A DNA stretch of 64,000 nucleotides, from the NCBI GenBank assembly GCA_025084515.1, contig JAJAGP010000015.1, positions 62,001-126,000 of the forward strand, in the 5' to 3' direction. Position numbers and translations under genes: made by a program. The first letter of the stretch is position 1, and every line of letters starts with the position of its first letter. The notes under the pieces are model-generated. The model was not told the DNA's origin. It made no database searches and saw only the letters and a list, made by a program, of their open reading frames with translations. Source of the DNA: Ancistrus triradiatus. Its lineage: Eukaryota > Chordata > Actinopteri > Siluriformes > Loricariidae. This document shows positions 15,491 through 23,633 of this stretch, one piece after another.

Positions 15491-16870
15491 CGTGCCTGCT
15501 TGTCCGATACACTTCCTTTCATACATATTGTTTCCCAATCAGAAATTGTGTATCGATCTATGCGCCTGTGTATGTCTGTGTAAAATGTGACAAAGTAATT
15601 ATTAGTGATCCACATTTTTTCCGTTCCGATCTGATTCCAGTGCACAACTGCCTTGACCGATGCAGACTCCAGTGCAGGAATTTTGTTTTGTTTTGTTTTG
15701 TTTACTTTAATGTTATGATTGTCCAAGCAATGTATATTATCTCTCATAGTTCTTCTTGTAGTCATTGGCCTGAACCGCTTAAGATGCAGACACGGGTCAA
15801 ACAGCGTTACGTAGATAATTGCTCTGTGTGGTGTGCTATGACTTTGAGTCGATCCGATGTATCTTTTTTTAATAGATTTTAGTTAAAAAATTTAAAATCT
15901 CCCATAGAAATGCATTGACGGAATGAATGTTCAGATTCAAATTTTAACTGACAAAATTCAAACTGTAACTGAAATCGATGATGTCACCACGGAGCACTCA
16001 GTGAGACTTGGTGACCTGTTATTACATCTGCTGATACATAAACATGTAAAAGTATTAGGACACGGCCAAAAGTATTTGGACACCATAGCAACACCTTAGC
16101 AACCACCTAGTAACAACCTGGGATACCATAGCAACCAAATAGCAACTCCTTAGCAACCACCTAGCAACGCCATAGCAGCCACCTGGGACATCGATACCAG
16201 ACCCGATACCAATATAGGATTGGATCGGAACCATCTCTAGTAATTATATTCTTGGTGGGGACCAAGGAAGATATGGATCTTGTGTCAGAACTTGAAATAC
16301 TTGTTTCCAATAGCTGCCACTTTTCTTTGAAAGTAGATAAAAGTTGCAAAAGTTCTCCTTTTGTTTACTGAGATTAGGGTTAGGTGTTGGTGTAGCATTA
16401 TGAAGCTACAGTAATGATGTCAATTACCAGAAATGTACATTTACCAAGACTCTGCGTTTGTGTGTGTGTGTGTGTTTGTTTATTGTGGTTGTATAGGATT
16501 AATAATATACCCCTGACTCTTTTAGGGTCAGGTGACCCCTGCCTCCGGGCCTTCTCCTGTGGCTGTTGCCTCATTGGGGGTAGCAGCGGTAAGTGGCAGC
16601 GCTTCTTTGAACCAGCCTCCTCCTCTGCTGCGGCCCTCTCTACCAGCCACGCCCGCCCTGCACCGCCAGCCTCCACCCCTTCAGCAGCAGGCTCGTTTCC
16701 TGCAGCCTCGCTCGGCTTTAAACCAGCCTCCGCCACTCATCAGACCCTCCAACCCACACCCTCCACGCCTCAACCCCCGCCCCACCGCACCCTCCAGCAC
16801 CAGCATTGGCCCACAGCCACCTACGCTGGTGGGCATCCCGCCTGAAAACCCTTCCTCCTCTCTCCACTGA
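3391..16870 (+). CDS. rcor3: REST corepressor 3, 12 coding exons, 541 aa
   Basis: RCOR proteins link the histone demethylase LSD1/KDM1A to HDAC1/2 in the nuclear CoREST repressor complex. Exons by splice consensus: 3391-3514, 3619-3675, 6233-6310, 6405-6457, 6673-6834, 9659-9783, 9870-9948, 11992-12213, 12502-12579, 13114-13171, 13252-13496, 16526-16870; total 1626 nt, in frame to TGA. The start MPGMMEKG is the RCOR3-type start. The ELM2 domain lies at about residues 43-125 and includes [12 protein letters not shown]1 is at about 130-176, with [20 protein letters not shown] followed by [20 protein letters not shown]. The LSD1-binding linker and coiled coil span about 226-326 ([20 protein letters not shown], then [12 protein letters not shown]). 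SANT2 is at about 327-386 ([20 protein letters not shown]). An acidic stretch and a proline-rich tail end in SSSLH. Exon 12 may start at 16526 or 16532. Introns 2, 7 and 11 carry transposons. RCOR1 was considered, but the N-terminus and the Pro-rich tail fit RCOR3. Confidence 0.95.
3935..4305. mobile_element. hAT-like MITE, short copy
   Basis: The ends are inverted: CAGGGGCGTCATCACACC at the left and CTAGAAACACCCCTG at the right. The interior (TTATCCTGGATTGATAAGC, TTTCCCATAATGC) matches, in the opposite or same sense, repeats at 22935-23507, 32330-32875 and 46499-46937. Lies in rcor3 intron 2. Confidence 0.65.
4419..4606 (+). repeat. tRNA-derived SINE, family 1
   Basis: Has an A-box-like GTGGTAGCCTAGCGGTTAAG and a B-box-like GGTTCAAATCCC. 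These are followed by the shared tail GGGTCCTTGAGCAAGGCCC and GCTAAATGCTGTAAATGTAA. It is a near full-length copy in rcor3 intron 2. Confidence 0.9.
4856..6131. mobile_element. hAT-type element with 8-bp target duplication
   Basis: Ends are TGGGGCTGCAAC at the left and GTTGCAGCCGTA at the right, 12-bp inverted repeats with two mismatches. They are followed inward by ATCGATTATTAAAA-rich subterminal sequence on both sides. The 8-bp CTTGCTAT flanks both ends (4848-4855 and 6132-6139), the hallmark of hAT insertion. No transposase is seen. It hosts a second element at 5088-5808. Confidence 0.85.
5088..5808. mobile_element. second DNA element nested inside the hAT element
   Basis: The ends are inverted copies of each other: GGCTATGTCCACACG at the left and CGTGTGGACAGGGCCATAG at the right. 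Next to them are matching subterminal segments (ACGGGTATTTT / AAAATACCCGTG). No intact transposase. This is a common teleost MITE type; superfamily is probably hAT. Confidence 0.75.
7408..7607 (-). repeat. tRNA-derived SINE, family 1 (reverse)
   Basis: Reverse complement of the 4419-4606 SINE: TTTACAGCATTTAGCAGACG at the tail end and GGGATTTGAACCCTGG at the B box. Lies in rcor3 intron 5. Confidence 0.9.
7610..8030. repeat. unassigned repeat-like stretch in rcor3 intron 5
   Basis: Non-AT-rich sequence directly abutting the SINE, with no coding signal I can support. It resembles a decayed interspersed repeat in composition, but I cannot name the family. The rest of intron 5 (8031-8650 and 8835-9658) shows nothing recognisable. 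Confidence 0.25.
8655..8832 (-). mobile_element. L2-like LINE 3' end fragment
   Basis: Shares the layout of the L2 3' ends at 29315 and 51724: a block like TTGTATAGCGCTTTTCACA, then GAGCAAGCC, GACAGCGGCAAGG and AACTCCCT, then AGAAACCTTGAGAGGAACC. It is divergent from those two copies, so a different subfamily. Confidence 0.6.
10148..11718 (+). mobile_element. Tc1-like transposon, family A, near full length
   Basis: Terminal repeats CAGTGGTGCTTAAGTTTGTG and CAAACTTTCAAGTACCACTG, flanked by TA. Coding remnants on + include [20 protein letters not shown] (from 10484) and [14 protein letters not shown]. The transposase is broken by frameshifts: the second-Asp region reads RQTTLSHTS instead of QQDNDPKHTS, and there is a stop after KDLK. 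So it is inactive. Lies in rcor3 intron 7. Confidence 0.92.
13724..15067 (+). mobile_element. Tc1-like transposon, family B
   Basis: The right end reads AAATACTTTTTTGCCCCCACTG; the left end is eroded. A long open frame at 14091-14591 encodes an HTH plus the first Asp region ([40 protein letters not shown]) and then stops. A central deletion removes the second Asp/Glu region, so it is inactive. Lies in rcor3 intron 11. Confidence 0.92.
15437..15487. repeat. (TG)n microsatellite
   Basis: About 25 TG units. A 177-codon open frame through it is an artefact of the repeat. Confidence 0.95.
15596..16240. mobile_element. hAT-like MITE with internal minisatellite
   Basis: The two ends are inverted: GTTCCGATCTGATTCC at the left and GGATTGGATCGGAACCATC at the right. 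Near-identical TAATTAT[T/A] octamers flank the element. A tandem array at 16080-16186 lies inside. Lies in rcor3 intron 11. Confidence 0.55.
16080..16186. repeat. minisatellite of CCATAGCAACCACCTAGCAA-type units
   Basis: Repeated, slightly varying modules of ATAGCAAC, CTTAGCAACC and CCACCTAGCAAC follow one another for about 100 bases. Confidence 0.7.
16245..16425. repeat. interspersed repeat sharing a block with 34600-35095
   Basis: The block GATTAGGGTTAGGTGTTGGT followed by GTAGCATTA recurs almost exactly at 35036-35065 in traf5 intron 8, with GTGGGGACC-type sequence upstream in both. Confidence 0.5.
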
Positions 16871-17544
16871 GCACTTCATTTCTTCTAGGATTGAAGGAGA
16901 AGCCACTCACTAAAGCTGTCGTCCAATCTGTGGTATTGGTTTCTATTCACGTTTTTGTTCGTTCTAGTCAATGATCATGTTAATATTAGCTCTTAAAGTG
17001 TGTACATGTTAAATCATTTGTATTTATTTGAAAGTGAGTCGCCCCTTTTAGGAATGTTTTGATCATCACGTAATATTCTATGACCTTTGTAGAGGTGACA
17101 AATTCCACTCATGCATTTCAAGGTCGTGTCCAAGAGCGAGCCTTTAACTTTTATTGTTTTTAAATGAAAGGGCTTCTCAAGTCCCTTTTTCATTTTCACT
17201 TCAGTAACACATGTGTGAACATTATTTATTTTTATACTTGGTGCTATGGACTCCAGATTAATGCCGGTCGTCCAGGTCCCTCACCTTGAAAGTGCTCTTG
17301 AGATTTGAGAGATCATTGTGTTTATATCAAACTGGAATCGGAACTCCTAAAACCATTACTGTTAGATGTGTTGATCCGGTTCTCTGCGGTTTTTGTCTCT
17401 GCTGTGATATGCAGTCTGAGAAGGAGCTACTGGTGAATGTTCGAAAGAGCATGGCATTACACACTGGACAGTCTTTCTCAAACATTTTGCTTCCTGAAGA
17501 AAGTGTGAGATTATGGTAGATGCTGCACACAAAAACAATTTCAG

Positions 17545-17765
17545 ATTTGCTGTTGCCCCACAGCGAGAAGGTCCTGGGTTCGATCCCAGGTGGGGTGGTC
17601 CGGGTCCTTTCTATGTGGCTTTACTCCAGGTACTCCTGGTGTCCTCCCACAGTCCAAAGACATGCCTGTTCAGCTAATTGGTGTCTCTAAAGTGCCCCTA
17701 TTGTGCAACGGATTGGCCCCCTGTCTAGGGTTGCTCCTGACTTGCGCCCTGTGCTGCCGGCTTTC
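17545..17765 (+). repeat. tRNA-related SINE, family 2
   Basis: Contains GGTCCTGGGTTCGATCCCAG (B-box-like), then CCTCCCACAGTCCAAAGACA and a GGTGTCTCTAAAGTGCCC tail. It belongs with 22395, 42155 and, reversed, 2103 and 43632. Confidence 0.85.
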
Positions 17766-17767
17766 CC

Positions 17768-17892
17768 ATTTACATTTACAGCATTTAGCAGAGCAACTTA
17801 CAATCCTTGCTCAAGCTTGGCAGAGGTGGGATTTGAACCCTGGACCTTTTGGTCCATAGTCCAGTACCTTAACCGCTAGGCTACCACAGTGT
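17768..17892 (-). repeat. tRNA-derived SINE, family 1 (reverse, internally deleted)
   Basis: Reads TTTACAGCATTTAGCAGAG to GCTAGGCTACCACAGTG, with about 70 central bases missing relative to 7408-7607. It directly abuts the family 2 SINE. Confidence 0.85.
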
Positions 17893-18214
17893 CTCCAGTG
17901 TCCCTGATCAGTATTAAATGGTTAAAAAATTGAAAGGAATGTATCATGTAGGAATTTCGAGTAACATTAAAATTTACTTGTTGAATTGAATCTTAGTTAA
18001 TTAATCTGCTTTAACTTTTGACAAATCTAAGAACTTGACTAGGTTATTTAATCCTGGCTAGATTAAGAGGCGAGGATAACCAGGCAGAGTTCGACATCTA
18101 GTATTTTGTTTAGGAGCTTGTACAAGTAAATGTGCATTGTTTTGCATTGCCTGCACTTAAAAAGTAATACAAGGAATGTATATAAAATCAGCCGAATAGT
18201 GAGCAGCATGAGAA

Positions 18215-18945
18215 TTGGGGCTGGATCTATCAATAATTTTAGTAATCGAGTATTCTACCGATTATTTCATCGAGCAATACTTTTTGCTTTATTAAAGCGC
18301 AAGAGTAAATATAATATTAATTAAGACGCGTCTTCCTTTATAATGCATAAACACTGTCTTTAAATTGTGCAGTTCTCCACACATGATGCTGTGATTTATG
18401 GAAAGAGGTGAAATAATTATTGATAATTATCACTAGGCCTAAATATCATACTAGAAGTTCATTAGACTGGCTGCTCTACATTTATTGCTTTGTTGAAGTG
18501 TTATTCTGCACTATGGTCATAAAGATAACGCAAAATGCCTTTCGGAAATGAACTGCAGCATTGTTTTCTTGAGCAAAGCTCATCATAACTACCCCTCACA
18601 TTGAACTAGTGATAATGCCTATATATAGCCATAACTAACACGTAGGCTGTTCTAGCAGTCACGCCGATCAACGTTAAACATTAACGTTAAACAAAACTGT
18701 GGACTGGATGCGCAGACTGAATGCTTTCTGCTGAGACGCTGAAGCAGCTTTACAACAGACAGACTGTAGAGTTTTCATGTTTTTCTTCAGTTTGAAATGA
18801 TCCCGAACTTCTCTAGCCCACCTCGTCTGTTTGCTCCTCACTCTCTCTATTTTGCAGACTTCGTCATCTTCACGTCCCCTGCCCTCAGCTTAAGCACGTT
18901 CTGCAACAGTATAAGTTTCTCGAGAAATTGTTGCAGCCCTGGAGT
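18215..18945. mobile_element. hAT-type MITE
   Basis: Left end GGGGCTGGATCTATCAATAA with ATCGAGTATTC subterminal motifs; right end GAAATTGTTGCAGCCCTGG. The ends are partial inverted copies related to the 4856-6131 element. No transposase found. Confidence 0.55.
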
Positions 18946-19338
18946 GTATGGTTACATTACAGTTTTACATCCAAAGTAGAGCTCATGTGCATCGTGTGGC
19001 TTTGTGTCGTTGCAGCTGTTATGACATTGGCAAGACATTTCTGCTGTATTCAATCTAAATACAGTAAATCCATCATTGAGTGTACTGCCTATGCTGTTGC
19101 AAGAAGAACATGCCTGTCCACCAGCATCCAACCAACATCTATAAATGTGAGCAAAGTCTGTCTTCCGGCATCTAACCTGACTAGGAAAACACGTGCACTT
19201 AGTGCATGCCTGGCCGCGCTTGAACTGACCAAAACAGCTTGTTTTGTGGATAGTGTACTTAGGAGACTTAAAAGATCTACATAACGGGATGCAATAGGAA
19301 AATCCTACGGTGATTTTTGTGATCCGCAGCTCAAAAGC

Positions 19339-19500
19339 ACTGTGGTGGCCTAGTGGTTAAGGTACTGGACTATGGACCAGAAGGTCCAGGGTTCAAAACC
19401 CAGCTCTGTCAGGCTGCCACTGTTGGCTCCTTGAGCAAGACCCTTAACCCACAATTGCTTGGATTATTATTATTGGATTTATGCTAAATGTCATAAATGT
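19339..19500 (+). repeat. tRNA-derived SINE, family 1
   Basis: GTGGTGGCCTAGTGGTTAAG to CCCTTAACCCACAATTGCTT; the tail is shortened. Confidence 0.85.
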
Positions 19501-20734
19501 AATTGTGAAATACACCAGGTGTTCAGGAAGCAAAATCTCGTTTGACCAGTGAAGTGACAGCTTGTCTATATTTAAAACACTCATTTTTATTTCTGTACAG
19601 AATATGTATTCGTTTGTTTTTTTTTTAATCACTGAACAGTACAAGAAACAATAGAACCAGAGCTGAAGCTGTTAAACTTGCTGTGCTGAGTTCTGTCTCA
19701 CACTGTAGTTCCCTTTTTAATCACGTCCGTGTCATGGCACTAATTATGTCCTGTTTTCTGAAGAGCTAGTGTGGTATGGTTCTGTCTGCCTCTACTAGGT
19801 TGGATGTTTGATTCATTTAATTTACAGGGTCGGAAATTGTTCCTAATCATCGTCAGTGTTTATCTGTAATTCCACTTTTGTGTTCATTCACTGTAGAGAC
19901 TGGATTTGTGCTGTTGCTGCATGTTACAGTGTTTTGTAAGTTATGTATTAGTATGTGTTTTTTCTTATCTTGTATTGTCTTTTATCTCATTATATACTCT
20001 GTGGTCGGATTCTGAATATTTTCCTGCACAAACTTCTATGTTAACGTCAATGAATCTCAGTGTAAACTGTTTCCCTTTTACACCAAGTCCCTTTTACAAT
20101 GTCTGAATTATGAATAGCACTTACTGAATAGGTAGGCGGATTTCAGTTATTGCCCTGTAACACTTGACAGAAGTCTTTGGCACACTGCCATTCTTCTGAG
20201 ATTTAGGCATTAAATCAACCACTAAATCACTTTTGTCTGTTGTTGTATTTGAAGTGGACGCTGTTGATTGAGATGTAGTTCAGCCCTGCTCCTGCTGCTA
20301 TACCGGCTAATAATAAATCATCATGTTTAGTTAGTGGCCCACAGGCCCTTAAGTATATTTATACTGTCTCTTGATTGTTTCACATGACTAAAAGAGGAAT
20401 GGAATGATCATTTGGACATATTGGAGCATTGTGCTCTTACTTTACTCTTATTGTGCTTGCAGTATATACCGAGTGGTGCATTCATTTATTCATTCATCTT
20501 CATTCTCGGTCATGGAGAACCGGCAGCATAGGGCCTCCTCAGGGCACATGCACATAATCACACTGGGATGCTTTAGAGGCGCTACATGACCAAATCATGT
20601 GTTTGGAATGTGAAAGGAAACGCACCCAGATATCAATGCAAACCTAGAGACGGAGTGGTGCAGGGTATACTTATGAAGTATATAGTGTACGGTATTTACT
20701 GAGTGAATAAAATATGTATTCTATTGTACACTCG

Positions 20735-21522
20735 CTCATCTGCTTGTTAATGGTCAGGATGGCCTGCTGAAGTTCACACTGAACATCAGAAACGGTTACG
20801 GTCTGGTCTTGAGTATTTCTGAAACCGCCGATCTACTGGAATTTTCGTGCACAGCCATCTCTAGGGACTTCAGAGACTGATCTGAAAATAGAAAATGCCT
20901 TGTTGACGTCAGAGGAGAAGAGTCAAGACTGGTTTGGGCTGATAGAAAGGCAACAGTAATGAGTGGTTATCTGAGTTACAACCAAGGTATGCAGAAGGGC
21001 ATCTCGGGATGCACGATGTCAACCCTTGAAGCAGATGGGCTACAGCAACACACCAGGTTGCACTCCTTTCAGATTAGAACAGGTAACTGAGGCTGCGATT
21101 TGCACAGGCTCACCAAAATTGGACAATGGAAGATTAGAAAACATTGCCAGGACATTCAGCTAGTAGGGTCACACTGGTATAAACTACATGAAAGCCTGGC
21201 TCTGTGGTAGCCTAGTGGTTAAGGTACTGAACTATAGACCAAAAGGTCCAGGGTTCAAATGCCACCTCTGCCAAGCTGCCACTGTTGGGTCCTTGAGCAA
21301 GGCCCTTAACCCACAATTGCTTGGATTGTATCAATAATCGTATCATGGGTGCGCAGACGACAAATCTGCACAACTGCGTGATGCTATCGTGTTAACATGG
21401 ACCAAAATCTGGGTGATGTGTCCAGCACTTTGCTCAATCTAGATGCAGATGGATTAAAGCAGGTCTGAAGGCAAAAGGGTAGTAGCAAGGTGTACCTAAT
21501 AAAGTGGCCGGTGTGTGTATAC
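20735..21522 (+). mobile_element. Tc1-like transposon, family E, decayed, 5' truncated
   Basis: Ends in ACCTAATAAAGTGGCCGGTG, the terminal repeat of this family. The interior matches the 26205-27052 copy (GAGTATTTCTGAAACCGCCG, ACAGAGAATGG-like blocks). It is interrupted by a SINE at 21203-21332. No intact transposase. Confidence 0.8.
21203..21332 (+). repeat. tRNA-derived SINE, family 1, inserted in a Tc1 copy
   Basis: GTGGTAGCCTAGTGGTTAAG to CACAATTGCTTGGATTGTA. Tc1 family E sequence continues on both sides, so the SINE arrived after the Tc1. Confidence 0.85.
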
Positions 21523-21559
21523 TGTGCACTATGCGGCGGTTTATATCTTAACGTAACTT

Positions 21560-21763
21560 GCTACCTAAGAAAGCATTTTTCTCTGGCAGCGCGCCACCTC
21601 CGACCGCGTGACGTCATCGCCTACGCTGGTTCAGCTCGGCTGTGCGCGTGCAGTGGAAGACTCCTTTAATCGGGGTTCCCGGTTTGTCGTTACAGTCGAC
21701 CCTGAACCAGAGATCAGCGCAGAAGCTGCGGATCGAGGATTGACTCAGACGGTGCAGCTGAAG
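21560..21763 (+). promoter_or_regulatory. probable traf5 promoter and non-coding first exon
   Basis: This is a CG-rich block in otherwise AT-rich DNA. A perfect CRE palindrome TGACGTCA sits at 21609-21616 and an AAG|GTAAGAG donor ends the block at 21763. The next acceptor downstream that fits is 23587, at the first coding exon of traf5. I infer a 5' untranslated exon ending at 21763; the transcription start cannot be fixed from sequence. A CREB/ATF-responsive promoter would be plausible for an immune adaptor. Confidence 0.55.
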
Positions 21764-22394
21764 GTAAGAGACCTGCGCACAGAAAACACACACCTTCATA
21801 TTTAGTATTAGCAGATCAGGATACGCAAAGCGAAAGCAAAGCTTCAGTCACTGCGCCAGGGCAGTAACTGCGTTAAAAGCGCAGATGACGGTCCGGTTAG
21901 GACACCTGTTACATCCTGTTACAGCCTGCAGGCCTGGTCAAATGCAGTGAAGTGACTGAATGATCTAATGGAGGATTTTTGGATCAGACTCAGATCTTTT
22001 TCTATCGGGCGCCTAGTATCGGGGATTCCCCGTGTTGCGCGCACATTCTGCTGCTGCTGCACTTCACAGGAACCGGACGCACTCGCGCTTTTTTCTTTTT
22101 ATATTTCATTCTATCAGCGTTAACAAGGAACATGGCTGTGTAAGCTTGACTGTAACCAAGGTACACGTAGAAGAATTCTTGCACGACCGCAACACAAACT
22201 AAATGCTAGAAGGCAATCCACCCAAATCAGGCTCTGAATGTGTGCACACCGTCCGTAGTTTTTGCGCAATACATATGTAAACCAAAAGTGTACCGTTCAG
22301 TCCTACAAAACAGCGCGGAAACCGAGATCTGAAAAGCAGCTGTACAGATTTTTAATCACCGATGAAAACACTGGTTTGACCTCGTACAAATACT

Positions 22395-22620
22395 GTATGT
22401 GGCGGCACGGTGGCGCAAGCGGTTATCGTTGTTGCTTCGCAGCTCCAGAGAGCATAGACAGTGGCTCACACCGTCTCTGGGGAGTTTGCATGTTGGCTCC
22501 GTGTCTGCGGGGGTTTCCTTCAGGTACACAGATTTATCTTACATTCCAAAGATATGCAATCTAGTGCGTGTGCCATGCTATGTGTTGGCACCCATTCCAC
22601 ACGCCTGAGCAAAAAAAGGG
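22395..22620 (+). repeat. tRNA-related SINE, family 2
   Basis: GGCGGCACGGTGGCGCAAGC start, then GGGGAGTTTGCATGTTGGCT and CGTGTCTGCGGGGGTTTCCT. Lies in traf5 intron 1, after the non-coding exon. Confidence 0.8.
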
Positions 22621-22934
22621 AAAATAATGCAGACATGGATGTTGCAATAGGCTATGTTAAGTTTTTAACGGTCCTAACAACAAATCATTGGTGAAAAATT
22701 TACAAGGACTATAAAAGTGTGCTCGTGGGAGCTGTGCCATCGTTTGCTCGTCACTGCTTTTTGCTACAGCGAACTGTTAAGGGGAAAAAGCTTGAAACAG
22801 GTAAATTCACTTACAGGGTCTTCTTGTACACAGTAAGATAAAATCATGAACATGTTACTGTTTGATAGAAAACATAAAACAGTAACATGGCTGGGTGTTC
22901 AAAGTCTTCCAAACTATCCTTTGACTTTATTTTT

Positions 22935-23507
22935 TTAAAGATTCTAGACTACTTGTCATACTGGGGCACACACAGAATTTAGAGGGGCACAGCTGTACCC
23001 TCTGCTTGCACATTAGTTGTATGGGCATTTTTGCATAATGCTAAGCCTGTTAAACACTAAATAGATTAATTGAACACTAAAGTGGGCACTTCTCTACCAT
23101 GGATGAAAAATGAAGAACAAATTAACACTAAATAACTTTTATTAATGTTTAATGGTCTCATACATACTTTTGGTGGATTATACAGGCGGAAGTGGCTCGC
23201 CAAAACATATAGCTATGAACTATCATTACCTTTCTACAACATGGATGACCTTCTTTTAAATATTTGCAGATGTCCAATACTCCATGCATAAAACCGAAAG
23301 AAACTGGCTCTGGCTGAAATGTATAGCCACTCAAGCTTTTGGAAAGATTCTGGGGCATTGTGGGAACTGTAGTGCCTGTGGTGAATTTGTGTGACATGTC
23401 TTGTAGTGCTGCTCAGCAATCCAGGATAAGATTGACTTTTTACCGTTGTGATATTAGTGGGGCCCAGCAAAATCTTACAAAATGTGGGTGTGATGTCAGC
23501 CCTGCTG
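22935..23507 (-). mobile_element. hAT-like MITE, longer copy
   Basis: Ends correspond in reverse to those at 3935-4305: TCTAGACTACTTGTCATACT at the left and GGGTGTGATGTCAGCCCTGC at the right. The interior (ATCCAGGATAAGATTGAC, GGGGCATTGTGGGAACTGTA) recurs at 32330-32875. It ends about 80 bases before the first coding exon of traf5. Confidence 0.65.
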
Positions 23508-23591
23508 GTACTTGAGCCCTGGTTACTGTGGCATTCCTGGTGATATTTCGTTGACAGTGATGTGGTTGTCTTTCTGTTTCCATCTAGTCTG

Positions 23592-23633
23592 ATGTCTCTG
23601 TCTGAGCGTCTCAGGGTGGCACATGGCAGCTGA
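23592..23633 (+). promoter_or_regulatory. upstream ORF overlapping the traf5 start codon
   Basis: Within the first coding exon of traf5 an ATG at 23592 opens a 13-codon reading frame that stops at TGA 23631-23633. This is in a different frame from, and overlaps, the main ATG at 23623. Such an overlapping uORF normally lowers initiation at the main start, since ribosomes using it terminate past that start. Use of this ATG is not demonstrated. Confidence 0.5.

Larger units (their letters stand above)
16871..21559. other. rcor3 3' UTR and spacer to traf5
   Basis: No coding gene supported. The rcor3 3' UTR begins here; its end is unclear, though AATAAA occurs at 20312 and 20706. Contents are the SINEs, hAT MITE and Tc1 copy listed separately. 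18950-19330 and 19500-20480 show nothing recognisable. Confidence 0.5.

Noticed and set aside
15349..15882. 177-codon open frame on +
   Set aside because: It is driven by a (TG)n repeat and has no family motif.
16080..16186. CRISPR-like array of short repeats
   Set aside because: Vertebrate DNA; units are contiguous and variable without unique spacers, so it is a minisatellite.
16414..16845. 143-codon open frame over the rcor3 last exon
   Set aside because: Shadow frame; the rcor3 frame alone matches the conserved Pro-rich tail.
3391..16870. RCOR1 or RCOR2 instead of RCOR3
   Set aside because: The MPGMMEKG start and the proline-rich tail with repeated LNQPPPL(L/I)RP motifs are RCOR3-type.
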